DNA of 64,000 bases from Thermoplasmata archaeon (GCA_020348445.1 CP070751.1:4588960-4652959); one strand, 5' to 3'. Shown: positions 44,901 through 52,683, counted from the first letter of the stretch. Notes: generated by a model not told the origin, from the sequence alone. Translations and numbers: made by a program.

Positions 44901-45368
44901 GGATTGGCTTCGGATAATGATGGAACCGTCCAGAAGGTACAAATAAGTATCGATAACGACGATTGGATTGAGGTTGAAGGGACCACTTCTTGGAGCTATA
45001 ATTTGGATACAACTTTCCTCTCAAATGGCGAGCATACCATATCTGTTAGGGCTTATGATGGAACAGATTATTCTCCTGAAGCCGCAATTAGTGTTCAGAT
45101 AGAAAATCCATCATCAGATTCCACTGAAAAATCGATGTTTGAAGAATCATGGTTCTGGATTCTTATCGTATTGGTTATTATCTTTCTCGTGTTCCTCTTT
45201 TTGTTAACAAGAATGAAGAGACCCATAGAAGAGATAGAGAAAGAAGGACCTGTTCCTTCCGAAGATGGAGTCATGCAGGAAGAGGAGTCACCTCCTCCTG
45301 AAGAGGAGGATTTGGTTTCGCCTGTGGATGAAGAAGATGAAAATACGGTTTATGAAGAAGGTTCTTGA
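41919..45368 (+). CDS. Large surface protein: beta-helix, seven FN3 domains, Ig-like domain, membrane anchor
   Basis: 1149 residues: signal peptide (about 1-32), NosD-like beta-helix (about 60-310, ending YPSGGNYWSDYDG), then seven fibronectin type III domains of about 93 residues, each with a G-x-VNLTWxxP start, GYNIYRNGT centre and YNVSAVN-x-GEG end. An Ig-like domain (PPTCSISTPSSGSIVKGTIEI), one membrane helix (about 1082-1105) and an acidic cytoplasmic tail follow. It probably projects from the cell surface as an adhesin or S-layer-associated protein. A related gene begins at 59952, and one FN3 segment is nearly identical between the two at DNA level. Confidence 0.92.
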   Translation: MIKFTSTIIAMTLIVTGVVIITPKLTQQTTAYTPHGPISIDGDTDFATQASNEGWPGDGTAGNPYIIENYEINSTFIGIHIVNVNVHFKIRNCYFHECDPDAIAFRNTLNGVIENNLLVNNNEGMQIWQSGYITISNNSISQHSSVGIWVPDCSSVIIYNNSVNTSHWGIAVATSDLCTISYNKIYSNRQYGICLIGSANQNTIMYNYISNNTEYGIILEDSDINIVHHNDLIDNNGANDSYDPAHIQAYDNRSTNEWDDGYPSGGNYWSDYDGTDLNSSPTQDVPPPDGMGDTPYIIDGNSRDNYPLMEPVFQSTPSKPQNLQALTGNSFVNLTWEDPILDGGSSIIGYNIYKNDTTGVHAFVPYDQMWFNDTGLANGITYTYNISAVNINGEGANATISATPSTIPSAVVNLQVDEGYGYVNLSWNPPGSDGGSAIIEYRIYRNGTTGPYDIVSADQPWYNDTSVSEGVSYIYNVTAKNNNGEGSNSTIVGAPLVPTIPSTPLNPQTDSGNGYVNLTWEKPSSDGGSAITGYNIYRNGTTGVYVSVPIGNLWYNDTNVTNNVTYAYNVSAVNGVGEGPHTTDIPGTPFVPTIPTAPVNVQADIGNGYVNLTWDIPLNDGNSTITGYYIYRNGTIGPFSFVPASHRWYEDTDVTNEITYTYNVSAVNGIGEGPKSPNILATPLNLTVPSEPKNPYVDFGNGFVNLTWVIPDDDGNSPITIYNIYRHDISGIYETVSGDQLWFNDSNVINGITYSYQVSAVNSIDEGDKSTGIDATPRTTVSPPQNFQIEIHDDFLNFSWDVPLDDGGSPITGYNIYRNDTSEVYGSVAANQLWFIDDVVVPGINYTYYVSVINDVGEGPLSTGKKAKAGAAPSAPTDLAVTYGDLYVNLTWTAPEFEGGYPITNYVIYRGETKGEETYLIDIENILFYNDTTVLNGVTYYYSVSSKNHIGEGDSSETVNATPGKTKTLINQPPTCSISTPSSGSIVKGTIEITGLASDNDGTVQKVQISIDNDDWIEVEGTTSWSYNLDTTFLSNGEHTISVRAYDGTDYSPEAAISVQIENPSSDSTEKSMFEESWFWILIVLVIIFLVFLFLLTRMKRPIEEIEKEGPVPSEDGVMQEEESPPPEEEDLVSPVDEEDENTVYEEGS

Positions 45369-45420
45369 TGATCATCCGCCAAATTCCCTTGGATAATTTG
45401 GGATTATGGCTTTGGTTTTT

Positions 45421-45481
45421 GAGCGCGCAAAAAGGGGCGTGTCGGTGGATTGGGAGGTTAGGGGAAACGGTGGAGGTTAGG
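45421..45481 (+). repeat. Composite intergenic repeat, copy 7 (module B)
   Basis: A module B copy with the variant CGGTGGATTGGGAGGTTAGG after the GCGCGCAAAAAGGGGCGTG core. It lies between the FN3 surface-protein gene and the convergent HEPN gene. Confidence 0.85.
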
Positions 45482-45524
45482 CTTGGGGTGAATTACGGAG
45501 GAGTAAAAGACAAAAGAAAAAAAG

Positions 45525-46031
45525 TTAATACCTTTCCCCTTTCCTATCAAGTAAACGTATCTTCTCTCTCACAGAACTCGTGAAATCTTCATCGATCTGC
45601 GAAAGTGCCTTTTGAGATTTCTCATAGAATATAATCGTGTTATCAAATAATTCCTGAAGTTTTTCTGATTTGGGAATTTTTCTTATATAATATTGAAGGT
45701 CTATCCTCGCCTCAAATGCGTGTTCCAAAAGTTGAACATCTGTTTCATCATAATATTCTTTTAATGCATATCGCATAAATGTTATTGAGCAAGAGTGTAT
45801 CTCGCTTTTCACACCCAATTCCATCATAACTGCATATAATGAATAATACATGGAATAATAGCATGCAGACATGGCCCATGAAGGACTTTTATTATGCAAG
45901 GTGCGCATAACGTCAGCCGATTCCTTAGCCTTGGCCATATAAGCTTTTGCCAAGTTATTATTTGGAGAAACCAACGAGATCCCCCGCTCTTTTTTAAGGC
46001 ACCATTGTATCTTTCGCTCATCCTCGTTCAT
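45525..46031 (-). CDS. HEPN-domain protein (UPF0332-like), toxin partner
   Basis: 168 residues, all alpha: AKAYMAKAKESADVMRTL, SWAMSACYYSMYYSLYAVM, FEARIDLQYYIRK. This is the HEPN four-helix layout with the YYSMYY helix seen in UPF0332/MNT-linked members. The catalytic RX4-6H motif of RNase HEPNs appears as RIDLQYY, lacking the His. It overlaps the end of the nucleotidyltransferase gene by 14 bases, so the two form an operon. It is likely one half of a HEPN/MNT toxin-antitoxin module. Confidence 0.85.
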   Translation of the reverse strand: MNEDERKIQWCLKKERGISLVSPNNNLAKAYMAKAKESADVMRTLHNKSPSWAMSACYYSMYYSLYAVMMELGVKSEIHSCSITFMRYALKEYYDETDVQLLEHAFEARIDLQYYIRKIPKSEKLQELFDNTIIFYEKSQKALSQIDEDFTSSVREKIRLLDRKGERY

Positions 46032-46620
46032 GAAAAACCTCCAATACTATTTTAACAAATATATCCGAGCCAACTAGCACTATGTGTTTTCTCATTACCT
46101 CTGTGATGAGAAAATCTCCACTTTTAAGGGCCTCTCTAAATTCCTCCTCAGTGTACTCCTTCACACTGGCTTTGATCTTATAGAACTTTTGGACATCGGA
46201 TAGGTCAGCATCAAAGGGTGAAAGGGCCAGAACATCCACATCTGAATTCTTCTTTTGGGTTCCATCTGCATAGCTGCCAAAGATAATTACTAATGGGCTT
46301 CTACTTTTTATTATTTCATCGATTAAATCCCTACCAAGTCCAGATTCCTCTCTAAAACGGACAGCTTTTTCCTCCTCTACCATGGAAAGGATATGCATCA
46401 GTGCAGGATTTGAAAGATTCAATCTATAAACCTTATTTCTCCCCTCTGTCTTCGATCTCAGAATATTTTCTTTTTCAAGGCGCAAAAGAACATTTGAAAC
46501 AGTCTTCTGGTTCATATTTAATTCCCTAGCTGCTTCTCTACCGTATATCTCATTTTGATAGTCACCAACGAACAAGGAAAACACCTTGAATATATTTTCA
46601 TTGAGCATAACATTACTCAT
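46018..46620 (-). CDS. MNT-type nucleotidyltransferase with N-terminal winged helix
   Basis: 200 residues. The winged helix (about 8-70: GREAARELNMNQKTVSNVLLRLEKENIL) precedes a minimal nucleotidyltransferase domain with GSYADGTQKKNSDVDVLAL (about 115-133), matching the GSxxxGxxxxxSDxD active site. Such proteins act as antitoxins that modify the HEPN partner. The attached DNA-binding domain suggests that it also represses its own operon. It starts at ATG 46620. Confidence 0.88.
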   Translation of the reverse strand: MSNVMLNENIFKVFSLFVGDYQNEIYGREAARELNMNQKTVSNVLLRLEKENILRSKTEGRNKVYRLNLSNPALMHILSMVEEEKAVRFREESGLGRDLIDEIIKSRSPLVIIFGSYADGTQKKNSDVDVLALSPFDADLSDVQKFYKIKASVKEYTEEEFREALKSGDFLITEVMRKHIVLVGSDIFVKIVLEVFHERG

Positions 46621-46649
46621 ATGAGTAAGGAGTTACTTAAATGTATTGG

Positions 46650-46850
46650 TAGCTATTATCTCTCATATTTGGCATGCCATCTGCGGGAGTTGGGTGATCT
46701 AGGATTGATGTTGGAATCTTGTGCACTGGCTAAGACCTATTAATCCCGGGATTTTGGGGGATTTTACGCAGAGCAGAGGGGGTATGTGTGGTGGTTTTGA
46801 TGAGGGTTAGTGCCATCTGTGGGAGGTGGGGTGGGTTTTGGGCGCTCTGT
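46650..46850 (+). repeat. Composite intergenic repeat, copy 8 (A-C-D)
   Basis: One A unit with the palindrome TGGCATGCCA (46670-46679) runs into module C (GTGCACTGGCTAAGACC, AATCCCGGG, GCAGAGCAGAGGGGGTATG) and D (GTGCCATCTGTGGGAGGTGG). Confidence 0.85.
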
Positions 46851-46911
46851 GAAGCTTTGTGAATTCTTTTTATCCGTGTAACCGAGAAAAAAGACTATAT
46901 AAAAAGGGGGT

Positions 46912-46931
46912 CAGGGGGATTTCTCCCCCTG
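46912..46931 (+). promoter_or_regulatory. GC-rich perfect hairpin/palindrome after a TATA element
   Basis: CAGGGGGA and TCCCCCTG form a perfect 8-bp stem with a TTTC loop. It lies just after TATATAAAAAGG (46896-46907) and before a second stem, GGGATTA/TAATCCC (46956-46962/46971-46977). It may be an operator or part of a structured leader for the 47053 gene, or a terminator. Confidence 0.4.
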
Positions 46932-47052
46932 GACGTTTATCAATAATTTTTAAACGGGATTAAAAGATTGTAATCCCTTGTAAGATGGTGTTCCCAGGGG
47001 AAGCCCACGCAATATATTTAAGGTGATAGATTATTTATTTTATGGAGCAACT

Positions 47053-47490
47053 ATGACTCAAAAGCCAGGGCCAGGTCCCAGAAAAATCAGTAAAAAAGAA
47101 TACCAAGAACAGATCAAGGCTATGATAGTAATAGGTATTTATTTATCAAGCCTGGCTGCATTTATATTCTTTCTATTTCTGATAAAGTTCGAGGGATTTG
47201 AAGATCCATTAACCCTATCAATTGTAATGGGCATTTTATTAATAGGTATGATGGTTTTATATTGGAGTAGGAGAGAGCTGTCGGGAAAGACCATGTCAAA
47301 AAGGGAAGACGTAGTTTTTTTCTTAGGTCTCCTTATTGTTTTTACATTATTACTTACACCTTTAATCTATAAACCAATATTTGGCCAATTTGGATATCTA
47401 ATCTGTTTCTCAGGCGCATTTTTAATAGTACTTGGAATATCAGCAGTATCTTTATTGATTGCGAGAATTATTGGATATGCGCTGGAGTAA
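47053..47490 (+). CDS. Small four-helix membrane protein, unknown
   Basis: 145 residues. A basic, Pro-rich N-terminus (QKPGPGPRKISKKEY) is followed by four hydrophobic helices (about 25-47, 58-75, 93-112, 118-140) with short loops. No family is recognised. I chose the ATG at 47053, with GGAG at 47043-47046, over the GTG at 47023. A TATA-like AATATATTTA at 47011-47020 agrees with the later start. Confidence 0.65.
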   Translation: MTQKPGPGPRKISKKEYQEQIKAMIVIGIYLSSLAAFIFFLFLIKFEGFEDPLTLSIVMGILLIGMMVLYWSRRELSGKTMSKREDVVFFLGLLIVFTLLLTPLIYKPIFGQFGYLICFSGAFLIVLGISAVSLLIARIIGYALE

Positions 47491-47561
47491 ACGGATAATT
47501 AAGTTTGAAATGGTACAGGTTGGTTACGAGAAGGATTTGATTCTTATGATTGATTAGAGAA

Positions 47562-47752
47562 TAAGGCTCATATTTTGTACACTATCTGTGCGAGTTAGCG
47601 CTCATATTTTGGATAGAGCCATTGGTTCGAACTGACGATACTTGTTAGGGGTTTATACGATCTGTGAGAGGTGGGGACAGTTTTTTGGGGCGCGCAAAAA
47701 GGGGCGTGTCGGTGGAGGAATGGACAGCAAGGGGAAACGGTGGAGGTTGGTT
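47562..47752 (+). repeat. Composite intergenic repeat, copy 9 (A-D-B)
   Basis: Two A units (CTCATATTTTGTACACTATC; GCGCTCATATTTTGGATAGAG) are followed by D near 47655-47687 and B at 47690-47752. It fills most of the 331-base gap. Confidence 0.85.
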
Positions 47753-47821
47753 ACGGGTGTGGTTGATATATAGTTAAGATTCCTAGGAGAATGTGGATGC
47801 ACTATGAGGAAGGAAAAAGTA

Positions 47822-48172
47822 TTAATTTTGGGATTGGTTTGTTTGTTTATATTTTTTACATTGCTTAATTAATTCTCCTTGGAAGATATTAAATTCCTTA
47901 TTAAGCCTATACCCCTTAATTTTTACAGGATGGCCTGGTCCGTATTGGATGTCTTCGTGTAATGAGATTTCTGATCCCTTATAAATTTCCCCATTTGAGT
48001 AAAGCTCTATTATCATATGATATCTTCCACTCTTATCAATTTTAAACGCTTCCAATTCATCAGAAGATATCTTAATTTTATAACCTATCGCTGTAAGGGT
48101 GGAAATTACGATCTTTTTATTAATATGATATTTCGGGCTTTTAAGTAGTTTTTTGAAGGTGGTTTTTACCAT
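47822..48172 (-). CDS. Small hypothetical protein
   Basis: 116 residues, not recognised. It is basic, with an N-terminal helix and a beta-rich middle (YKIKISSDELEAFKIDKSGRYHMIIELYSNGEIYKGSEI). There is no signal peptide. Composition and length suggest a real gene, but no context links it to a function. The ATG at 48172 is preceded by an AT-rich stretch (TTTAAAATATGG). Confidence 0.5.
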   Translation of the reverse strand: MVKTTFKKLLKSPKYHINKKIVISTLTAIGYKIKISSDELEAFKIDKSGRYHMIIELYSNGEIYKGSEISLHEDIQYGPGHPVKIKGYRLNKEFNIFQGELIKQCKKYKQTNQSQN

Positions 48173-48414
48173 ATTTTAAATCCCCTGTTCAATGATGATG
48201 TACCAAACAATATTTTTTAAATCTATCGTCTCTCCTTAGCGATTAGTTTCCACCAAATCCTCAACCTTATCTTGGTTGAATATATCAACCTTATGATGCT
48301 TAAATCTATGGCCTTCGCAATTCCCGACCTAGAACCAAATTTTGGTATTGTCTGACCATTGAAAGCTGGTATTGGGAGAGGGTTTTATATTGGAACATAA
48401 AAGCTTTCGTGGGT

Positions 48415-48535
48415 TTTTCACCAACCGCAAACTGAATTCAGACCACCGACCGTATATTTAACGGGTTTTAGCTTTACCAACCGCATAATTAATATGGATC
48501 TACCGGATCGCCTGCCGTATATTTAATGGCGCCAG
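48415..48535 (+). repeat. Two diverged copies of an intergenic direct repeat
   Basis: CACCAACCGCA...CCGTATATTTAACGG (from 48419) recurs as TACCAACCGCA...CCGTATATTTAATGG (from 48474), a spacing of about 55 bases. The rest of 48173-48596 shows no gene. Confidence 0.45.
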
Positions 48536-48596
48536 AGGGATTGTAAATCTAGTTTTTAGGTAGGGTTTTTAATTTTGCGGTCGGTGGGTTGATTGT

Positions 48597-48980
48597 GAGC
48601 GCGCAAATTCGGGTGTGTCGGTGGAGGAATGGACAGCCAGGGAAACGGTGGAGGGGGGTTACGAATGTGGTTAGACTTTTGGATAATTGAGCAGGGAATA
48701 ACGCTCATATTTGGCATGCCATCTGCGGGAGTTAACGCTCATATCTTGTATACAATGTAACGCTCACAGTTGGTAAAGGATTTGGGTGTCAACGCTCATA
48801 TTTGGTATACCATCTGTGGGAGTTAGCGCTCATATTTCGTATAGAGCCAGTGGGTTGAGCTGATGATATTTTTTAGGTTTTGTACGATCCGTGAGAGGCG
48901 GGGGCGGTTTTTGCTTGGCAAAAGGGGCACGTAGCGAATCTAGGGAAGATTCGGTAGGTGATGTAGGGGTGGGGGCGGTT
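48597..48980 (+). repeat. Composite intergenic repeat, copy 10 (B-A-D-E)
   Basis: Module B (here GCGCGCAAATTCGGGTGTGT) is followed by five A units at 48698-48870 with palindromes TGGCATGCCA (48712-48721) and TGGTATACCA (48803-48812), D near 48880, and a full module E nearly identical to that at 37968. Both palindrome versions occur within this one copy. Confidence 0.85.
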
Positions 48981-49092
48981 TTTTGGTCTCTGCGGGGGTT
49001 TGGGAATTCTTTCTGTCCGATCAGCCGACAAGGGAAGTCATAAAAAAAAAGTTGGCCTATGTTAATCGGGAATGGAGTTGTGAGCAATCCTC

Positions 49093-49440
49093 TTACACTT
49101 CCTTGAACACAATTTCATTGGTCGTAAAGAAGTCTTTTACAAAATTGACAGCTTCATCCACAGAAAAATGTTTACACGTGTAGATATCGACACTCAGGAA
49201 TTTAAAATTCTCCCACGCATAAATATGACTTCCGGACTCGATCCAATGAACATAACCATACAAACCGGCATGTGTTACGCCTATCGTTCTTCTGATAAAA
49301 GGTTCGATATCTATGGTCATTTTCAGCGCTTTTCCCAGTTCAAGTAAGAACCGCGAGATATCTTCTTCATCTAATTCCATTTCGTACTTTGCTTCTATTA
49401 TCAATCTCTGTCTAATAATCCTTGGTTCCAGGTTTTTCAT
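49093..49440 (-). CDS. S-adenosylmethionine-decarboxylase-like protein, possibly inactive
   Basis: 115 residues. The second half aligns with prokaryotic AdoMet decarboxylase proenzymes: ESGSHIYAWENFKFLSVDIYTCKHFSVDEAVNFVKDFF, against the usual ESHxSIHTWPEYxYAxxDxFTCG. The conserved Cys in DIYTC is kept and a Ser precedes His where the self-cleavage serine should be. The SIHTW catalytic segment is shortened to IYAW, so the His is missing. It may be a diverged paralogue with another substrate or a non-pyruvoyl protein. It stands alone between repeat modules and a beta-helix gene. Confidence 0.6.
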   Translation of the reverse strand: MKNLEPRIIRQRLIIEAKYEMELDEEDISRFLLELGKALKMTIDIEPFIRRTIGVTHAGLYGYVHWIESGSHIYAWENFKFLSVDIYTCKHFSVDEAVNFVKDFFTTNEIVFKEV

Positions 49441-49573
49441 GGGCAGAAATCGTTTACTGAAGTATATTATACTTTGTTTCTACGGGATTAAAAGGGCAGA
49501 GCCCTTTGTGAGATAAAGATAAATCTTTAAAAAATCGAAATTGTTAAATCTGGACATTATTATTACACACTAT

Positions 49574-51523
49574 ATGAATAGGAAGATAGTCGCAGTTTGG
49601 ATTACTGTGATAATGATGGTAAGCACTATTGTTATTATTGTTGAGATTGCACCTAGGATTGAGGCTCCGACAACATGGTATGTCGATGATAGTAATCCCG
49701 GACCTGGAGATGGATCACCGGGCAATCCCTTTAAAACTATTCAGGCTGGTGTGGATAATGCTACTCCTGGGGATACGGTTTATGTTTTTAATGGGACATA
49801 TTATGAGAATCTGGTGGTGAATAAGACGATAAATCTGACTGGGGAAGACAGACATAACACCATAATTGATGGTGGGGGAAATGGGGATGTTGTTTATATA
49901 AATGTAAGTTGGGTGAATATTACAGGATTCACTGTTACTAACGGAGGATGCGGTATTATTCTTGACTCGTCATCGAACAATAATATAACGCACAACAATA
50001 TTTCATCAAATACCGCCCATGGCTTCTACCTCCCGTCATTTTCAAACAACAACATCATAATTGACAATAATTTTTTGAATAATGGGAAAGGCATCTATGT
50101 TTCCATGGGTATCTATCTTTCTACATCATCAGATAATAATATAATAGCGAATAACAATTTTTCATCAAATTACGGCGGTATCCTGATTGATTCATCATCG
50201 AATACCAACATAACTAACAACAATGTTTTAAATAATGAATATGGCATCGTTATTGACTCATCAGAAAACAACATAATTATGGAGAACAACATTTCATTCA
50301 ATAAGTGGTATGGTATCGAGTTTAGCTTTTCATCGAATAATAGCATAATAAATAATAGTGTGACAAACAATGATCATGGCATCTACCTCTATACATCATC
50401 AAACAACATCTTAATAGGTAATAATGTTTCATCGAATGGTGAAGACGGTATCTACCTTTACTTATCATCTAGCAGCAACATAATTGTCACTAACATTGCT
50501 TCAAACAGTTTATTCGGTATCTATATCTCCTCATCATCAAATAACAACACAGTGATGGGTAACAATATATCAAAAAACTTTTACGGTATCTTTCTTCATT
50601 CGTCGTCTAACAATAATGTGACAAATAACCTCGTCAATTTGAATAACGGTATAGGCCTCTTGCTTGATGGGTCATCATATAACAATATCATAGGTAACAC
50701 TTTCTCCTCAAACAAAATTTATGGCATTTATTTAGTAGATTCGAGTAATAATAATACATTCCATCATAATAACATTATAAACAATGTAAACCAGACGATT
50801 TTAGAGAACACCACATGTTTCGATACCAAGTGGGATGATGGTAACGGTAAAGGTAACTACTGGAGTGACTACAAAGGTGTAGACGATGGTAGCAATGGAA
50901 GAACAGCGGGAGATGGTGTTGGTGATACTGAGATTCCACATCCATATACTGATCAGGGGGATGGGTATTACCAATTAGATAATTATCCACTCATAGATAC
51001 TGTTGGGGATTTTATTTTGCTATACGAAGGATGGAACCTCATCTCTATTCCAATGATTCAATCAAATAAAAATCTTGGTATTGTTCTATCCTCCATTACC
51101 GACTTCTATAACTCAGTTCAATGGTATAACACATCCGACACGAATGACCCCTGGAAACACAACCACACTGGAAAACCACAATATTTAAACGATTTAAACA
51201 GCCTCGATAATATTTTAGGTTTCTGGATATACATAACTGAGCCCGATGGGGTTTTATTTGAATACTCCGGCACCCAACCAACCCAAAACCAAACCATTAC
51301 CCTCCACCCAGGTTGGAACATGGTAGGCTATCCATCCCTTTCAAACCACAATCGAACAGTTGGAATGAACAACCTCACATTCGGGGATCATGTGGATGCA
51401 ATCTGGACCTATGATTCTGGAACGCTAAAATGGGAAAAGATGGGTGAATCAGATTATTTTAAGATAGGCAGGGGATATTACATTCATGCCAAGACCAAAT
51501 GTGAGTGGGAAGTTCCTTTGTGA
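49574..51523 (+). CDS. NosD-like beta-helix surface protein with two GWN domains
   Basis: About 649 residues: signal peptide (about 1-30), then WYVDDSNPGPGDGSPGNPFKTIQAGVDNA, the common start of PbH1 proteins, about 380 residues of beta-helix repeats rich in Asn and Ser (SSNNNITHNNISSNT), NYWSDYKGVDDG, and two C-terminal GWN repeats (EGWNLISIP...GFWIYI; PGWNMVGYP...GRGYYIHA). It has no membrane anchor. I chose the ATG at 49574 over the TTG at 49541. The final 51 bases are repeated beyond the tRNA array at 54758. Confidence 0.85.
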   Translation: MNRKIVAVWITVIMMVSTIVIIVEIAPRIEAPTTWYVDDSNPGPGDGSPGNPFKTIQAGVDNATPGDTVYVFNGTYYENLVVNKTINLTGEDRHNTIIDGGGNGDVVYINVSWVNITGFTVTNGGCGIILDSSSNNNITHNNISSNTAHGFYLPSFSNNNIIIDNNFLNNGKGIYVSMGIYLSTSSDNNIIANNNFSSNYGGILIDSSSNTNITNNNVLNNEYGIVIDSSENNIIMENNISFNKWYGIEFSFSSNNSIINNSVTNNDHGIYLYTSSNNILIGNNVSSNGEDGIYLYLSSSSNIIVTNIASNSLFGIYISSSSNNNTVMGNNISKNFYGIFLHSSSNNNVTNNLVNLNNGIGLLLDGSSYNNIIGNTFSSNKIYGIYLVDSSNNNTFHHNNIINNVNQTILENTTCFDTKWDDGNGKGNYWSDYKGVDDGSNGRTAGDGVGDTEIPHPYTDQGDGYYQLDNYPLIDTVGDFILLYEGWNLISIPMIQSNKNLGIVLSSITDFYNSVQWYNTSDTNDPWKHNHTGKPQYLNDLNSLDNILGFWIYITEPDGVLFEYSGTQPTQNQTITLHPGWNMVGYPSLSNHNRTVGMNNLTFGDHVDAIWTYDSGTLKWEKMGESDYFKIGRGYYIHAKTKCEWEVPL

Positions 51524-51524
51524 G
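51474..51524 (+). repeat. Direct repeat flanking the tRNA array, left copy
   Basis: This is the last part of the beta-helix gene (encoding YYIHAKTKCEWEVPL). It matches 54758-54808 at 46 of 51 positions. The whole tRNA array lies between the two copies. Confidence 0.85.
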
Positions 51525-51611
51525 ACTTTTAGGATTAAATAAAATAAATCAAAGATGGAATAAGAAAACTATTTCATTACAATAGTATTCAATAATAATT
51601 ATAATAAAGAG

Positions 51612-51772
51612 CGGTGACGGCAGGATTCGAACCTGCATGCCCCCGAAGGGACCTGGATATTTGTGGCAAAGACTCCATTCCATCGAATGCATTCGATTCT
51701 GGTGAGCCATAGCATTCTGTTGAATACCATAAGCATTCAAATCCAGTGCGTTTGCCATTTCGCTACGTCACC
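51612..51772 (-). tRNA. tRNA-Ser(TGA) with intron
   Basis: Class II tRNA with acceptor GGTGACG/CGTCACC, T-loop TTCGAAT, long variable arm (TCCC-TTCG-GGGG), anticodon stem CTGGA/TCCAG and loop TTTGAA. A 77-base intron (51659-51735) splits it at the archaeal position 37/38. The discriminator is G. Confidence 0.93.
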
Positions 51773-51777
51773 AAATG

Positions 51778-51851
51778 CGCTCCCGATGAGATTCGAACTC
51801 ACGTTGCCTGGTCGAAAGCCAGCCATGCTTGACCTCTACATTACGGGAGCA
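51778..51851 (-). tRNA. tRNA-Glu(TTC)
   Basis: Acceptor GCTCCCG/CGGGAGC, anticodon loop CTTTCGA, T-loop TTCGAAT, no intron, discriminator G. It lies six bases from tRNA-Ser. Confidence 0.93.
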
Positions 51852-51858
51852 TTATAGA

Positions 51859-51932
51859 GATGGGGGTGAGACTTGCACTCACAATCATCTGATCTGCAGT
51901 CAGAGGCATTCTCTATTTCTGCCAACCCATCA
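51859..51932 (-). tRNA. tRNA-Cys(GCA)
   Basis: Anticodon stem TCTGA/TCAGA with loop CTGCAGA and the U73 discriminator usual for Cys. The T-loop is TGCAAGT, and the seventh acceptor pair is mismatched. Confidence 0.88.
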
Positions 51933-51938
51933 TCTGGT

Positions 51939-52011
51939 AGGTGTGCCGGGATTTGAACCTGGAATAACCACCTTGTAAGGGTAGCTGCATTACCTGCAAT
52001 GCTTCACACCC
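51939..52011 (-). tRNA. tRNA-Val(TAC)
   Basis: Anticodon stem CTACC/GGTGG with loop CTTACAA, T-loop TTCAAAT, discriminator A followed by an encoded CCA (51936-51938). The acceptor GGGTGTG/CACACCT has a G-U first pair. Its 5' end overlaps the stop codon of the HNH gene. Confidence 0.88.
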
Positions 52012-52405
52012 CCCACGATCTCACATGTTCTGCGTAAGGGTGAGAAAGTATCAGCTCAAGGTTCTGCTCCGCAATGAGCACGATCCATAGGAAAAAGAGG
52101 ATTAAAGCCTCGATGTCCTGTTTTGGATGTAATTCTTCCTTTGTAAGTTGAGCCTTGATTTCCCTGAGCTTCTTTTTGTTTCTATGATATCCTATCTTCG
52201 TTTCGGCATGGATTTTGAAGTGGCACCCTCTGCACTTAATCACTGTGTTTTCCAGTGTGTCCAGTCCACCTCTTTTCTTTGGGATCTTGTGATGAATCGT
52301 CAGGTTCTGAGTTATTCCACATTCCGTGCATTGATTGTAATCAAGGACAAGCCTCATTCTCTTAAGAAGAGGCCTTGGTAGTTCCTCTTTCATGTTGTAC
52401 TTCAT
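52004..52405 (-). CDS. HNH endonuclease inside the tRNA array
   Basis: About 133 residues. The HNH core is clear: CTECGITQNLTIHHKIPKKRGG, then LENTVIKCRGCHFKIHAETK, with CxxC pairs that would bind zinc (CTEC, CRGC) and the HH/N/H residues. A hydrophobic helix (IEALILFFLWIVLIAE) lies near the C-terminus. I start it at ATG 52405, which has a GGGTGA Shine-Dalgarno. Longer starts would run into tRNA-Ala. Its stop codon lies within the first bases of tRNA-Val. It could be a homing-type or defence nuclease, and its position between tRNA genes suggests a mobile origin. Confidence 0.85.
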   Translation of the reverse strand: MKYNMKEELPRPLLKRMRLVLDYNQCTECGITQNLTIHHKIPKKRGGLDTLENTVIKCRGCHFKIHAETKIGYHRNKKKLREIKAQLTKEELHPKQDIEALILFFLWIVLIAEQNLELILSHPYAEHVRSWGV

Positions 52406-52429
52406 TTTTTTCACCCTTTCATCTGGGAG

Positions 52430-52503
52430 TGGAATCGGGTGGATTCGAACCACCAGCCTTCTCCTTGCAAGGGAGATGCTCTTTCCAGTTGAGCTACGAT
52501 CCC
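52430..52503 (-). tRNA. tRNA-Ala(TGC)
   Basis: Acceptor GGGATCG/CGATTCC (one G-U), D-stem GCTC/GAGC, anticodon loop CTTGCAA, T-loop TTCGAAT, discriminator A. It is immediately upstream of the HNH gene. Confidence 0.93.
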
Positions 52504-52510
52504 ATGATGG

Positions 52511-52675
52511 TGCAGGAGGTAGGATTCGAACCTACGATGTTAGCCCTATGGCGACAGATTTCCCAGAGCAAGTCTTTGAGTTTACTCACCTAAGTTTGCT
52601 CACCTTTAAGTTTGAGCCTCAGAAGAGCGTACCCTTCTTAGTCTGCCCTCTTCGACCATGCTCAAGCACTCCTGC
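52511..52675 (-). tRNA. tRNA-Leu (probably TAA) with intron and irregular anticodon loop
   Basis: Acceptor GCAGGAG/CTCCTGC, discriminator A with encoded CCA, T-loop TTCGAAT and a long variable arm mark a class II tRNA. The exon side reads GGCAGACTAAG and the far side of the intron ATCTGTC. Paired as GGCAG/CTGTC, the anticodon is TAA but position 33 is C. Paired as GCAGA/TCTGT, the loop is one base short or reads AAG. The intron is about 77 bases (near 52560-52636). Leu is most likely. Confidence 0.75.
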
Positions 52676-52683
52676 GTATGAGG

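Noticed and set aside
46018..46620. HEPN/MNT pair as an ordinary regulator and unrelated gene
   Set aside because: The GSxxxGxxxxxSDxD motif and the 14-base overlap with a HEPN-type helical gene fit a toxin-antitoxin module better.
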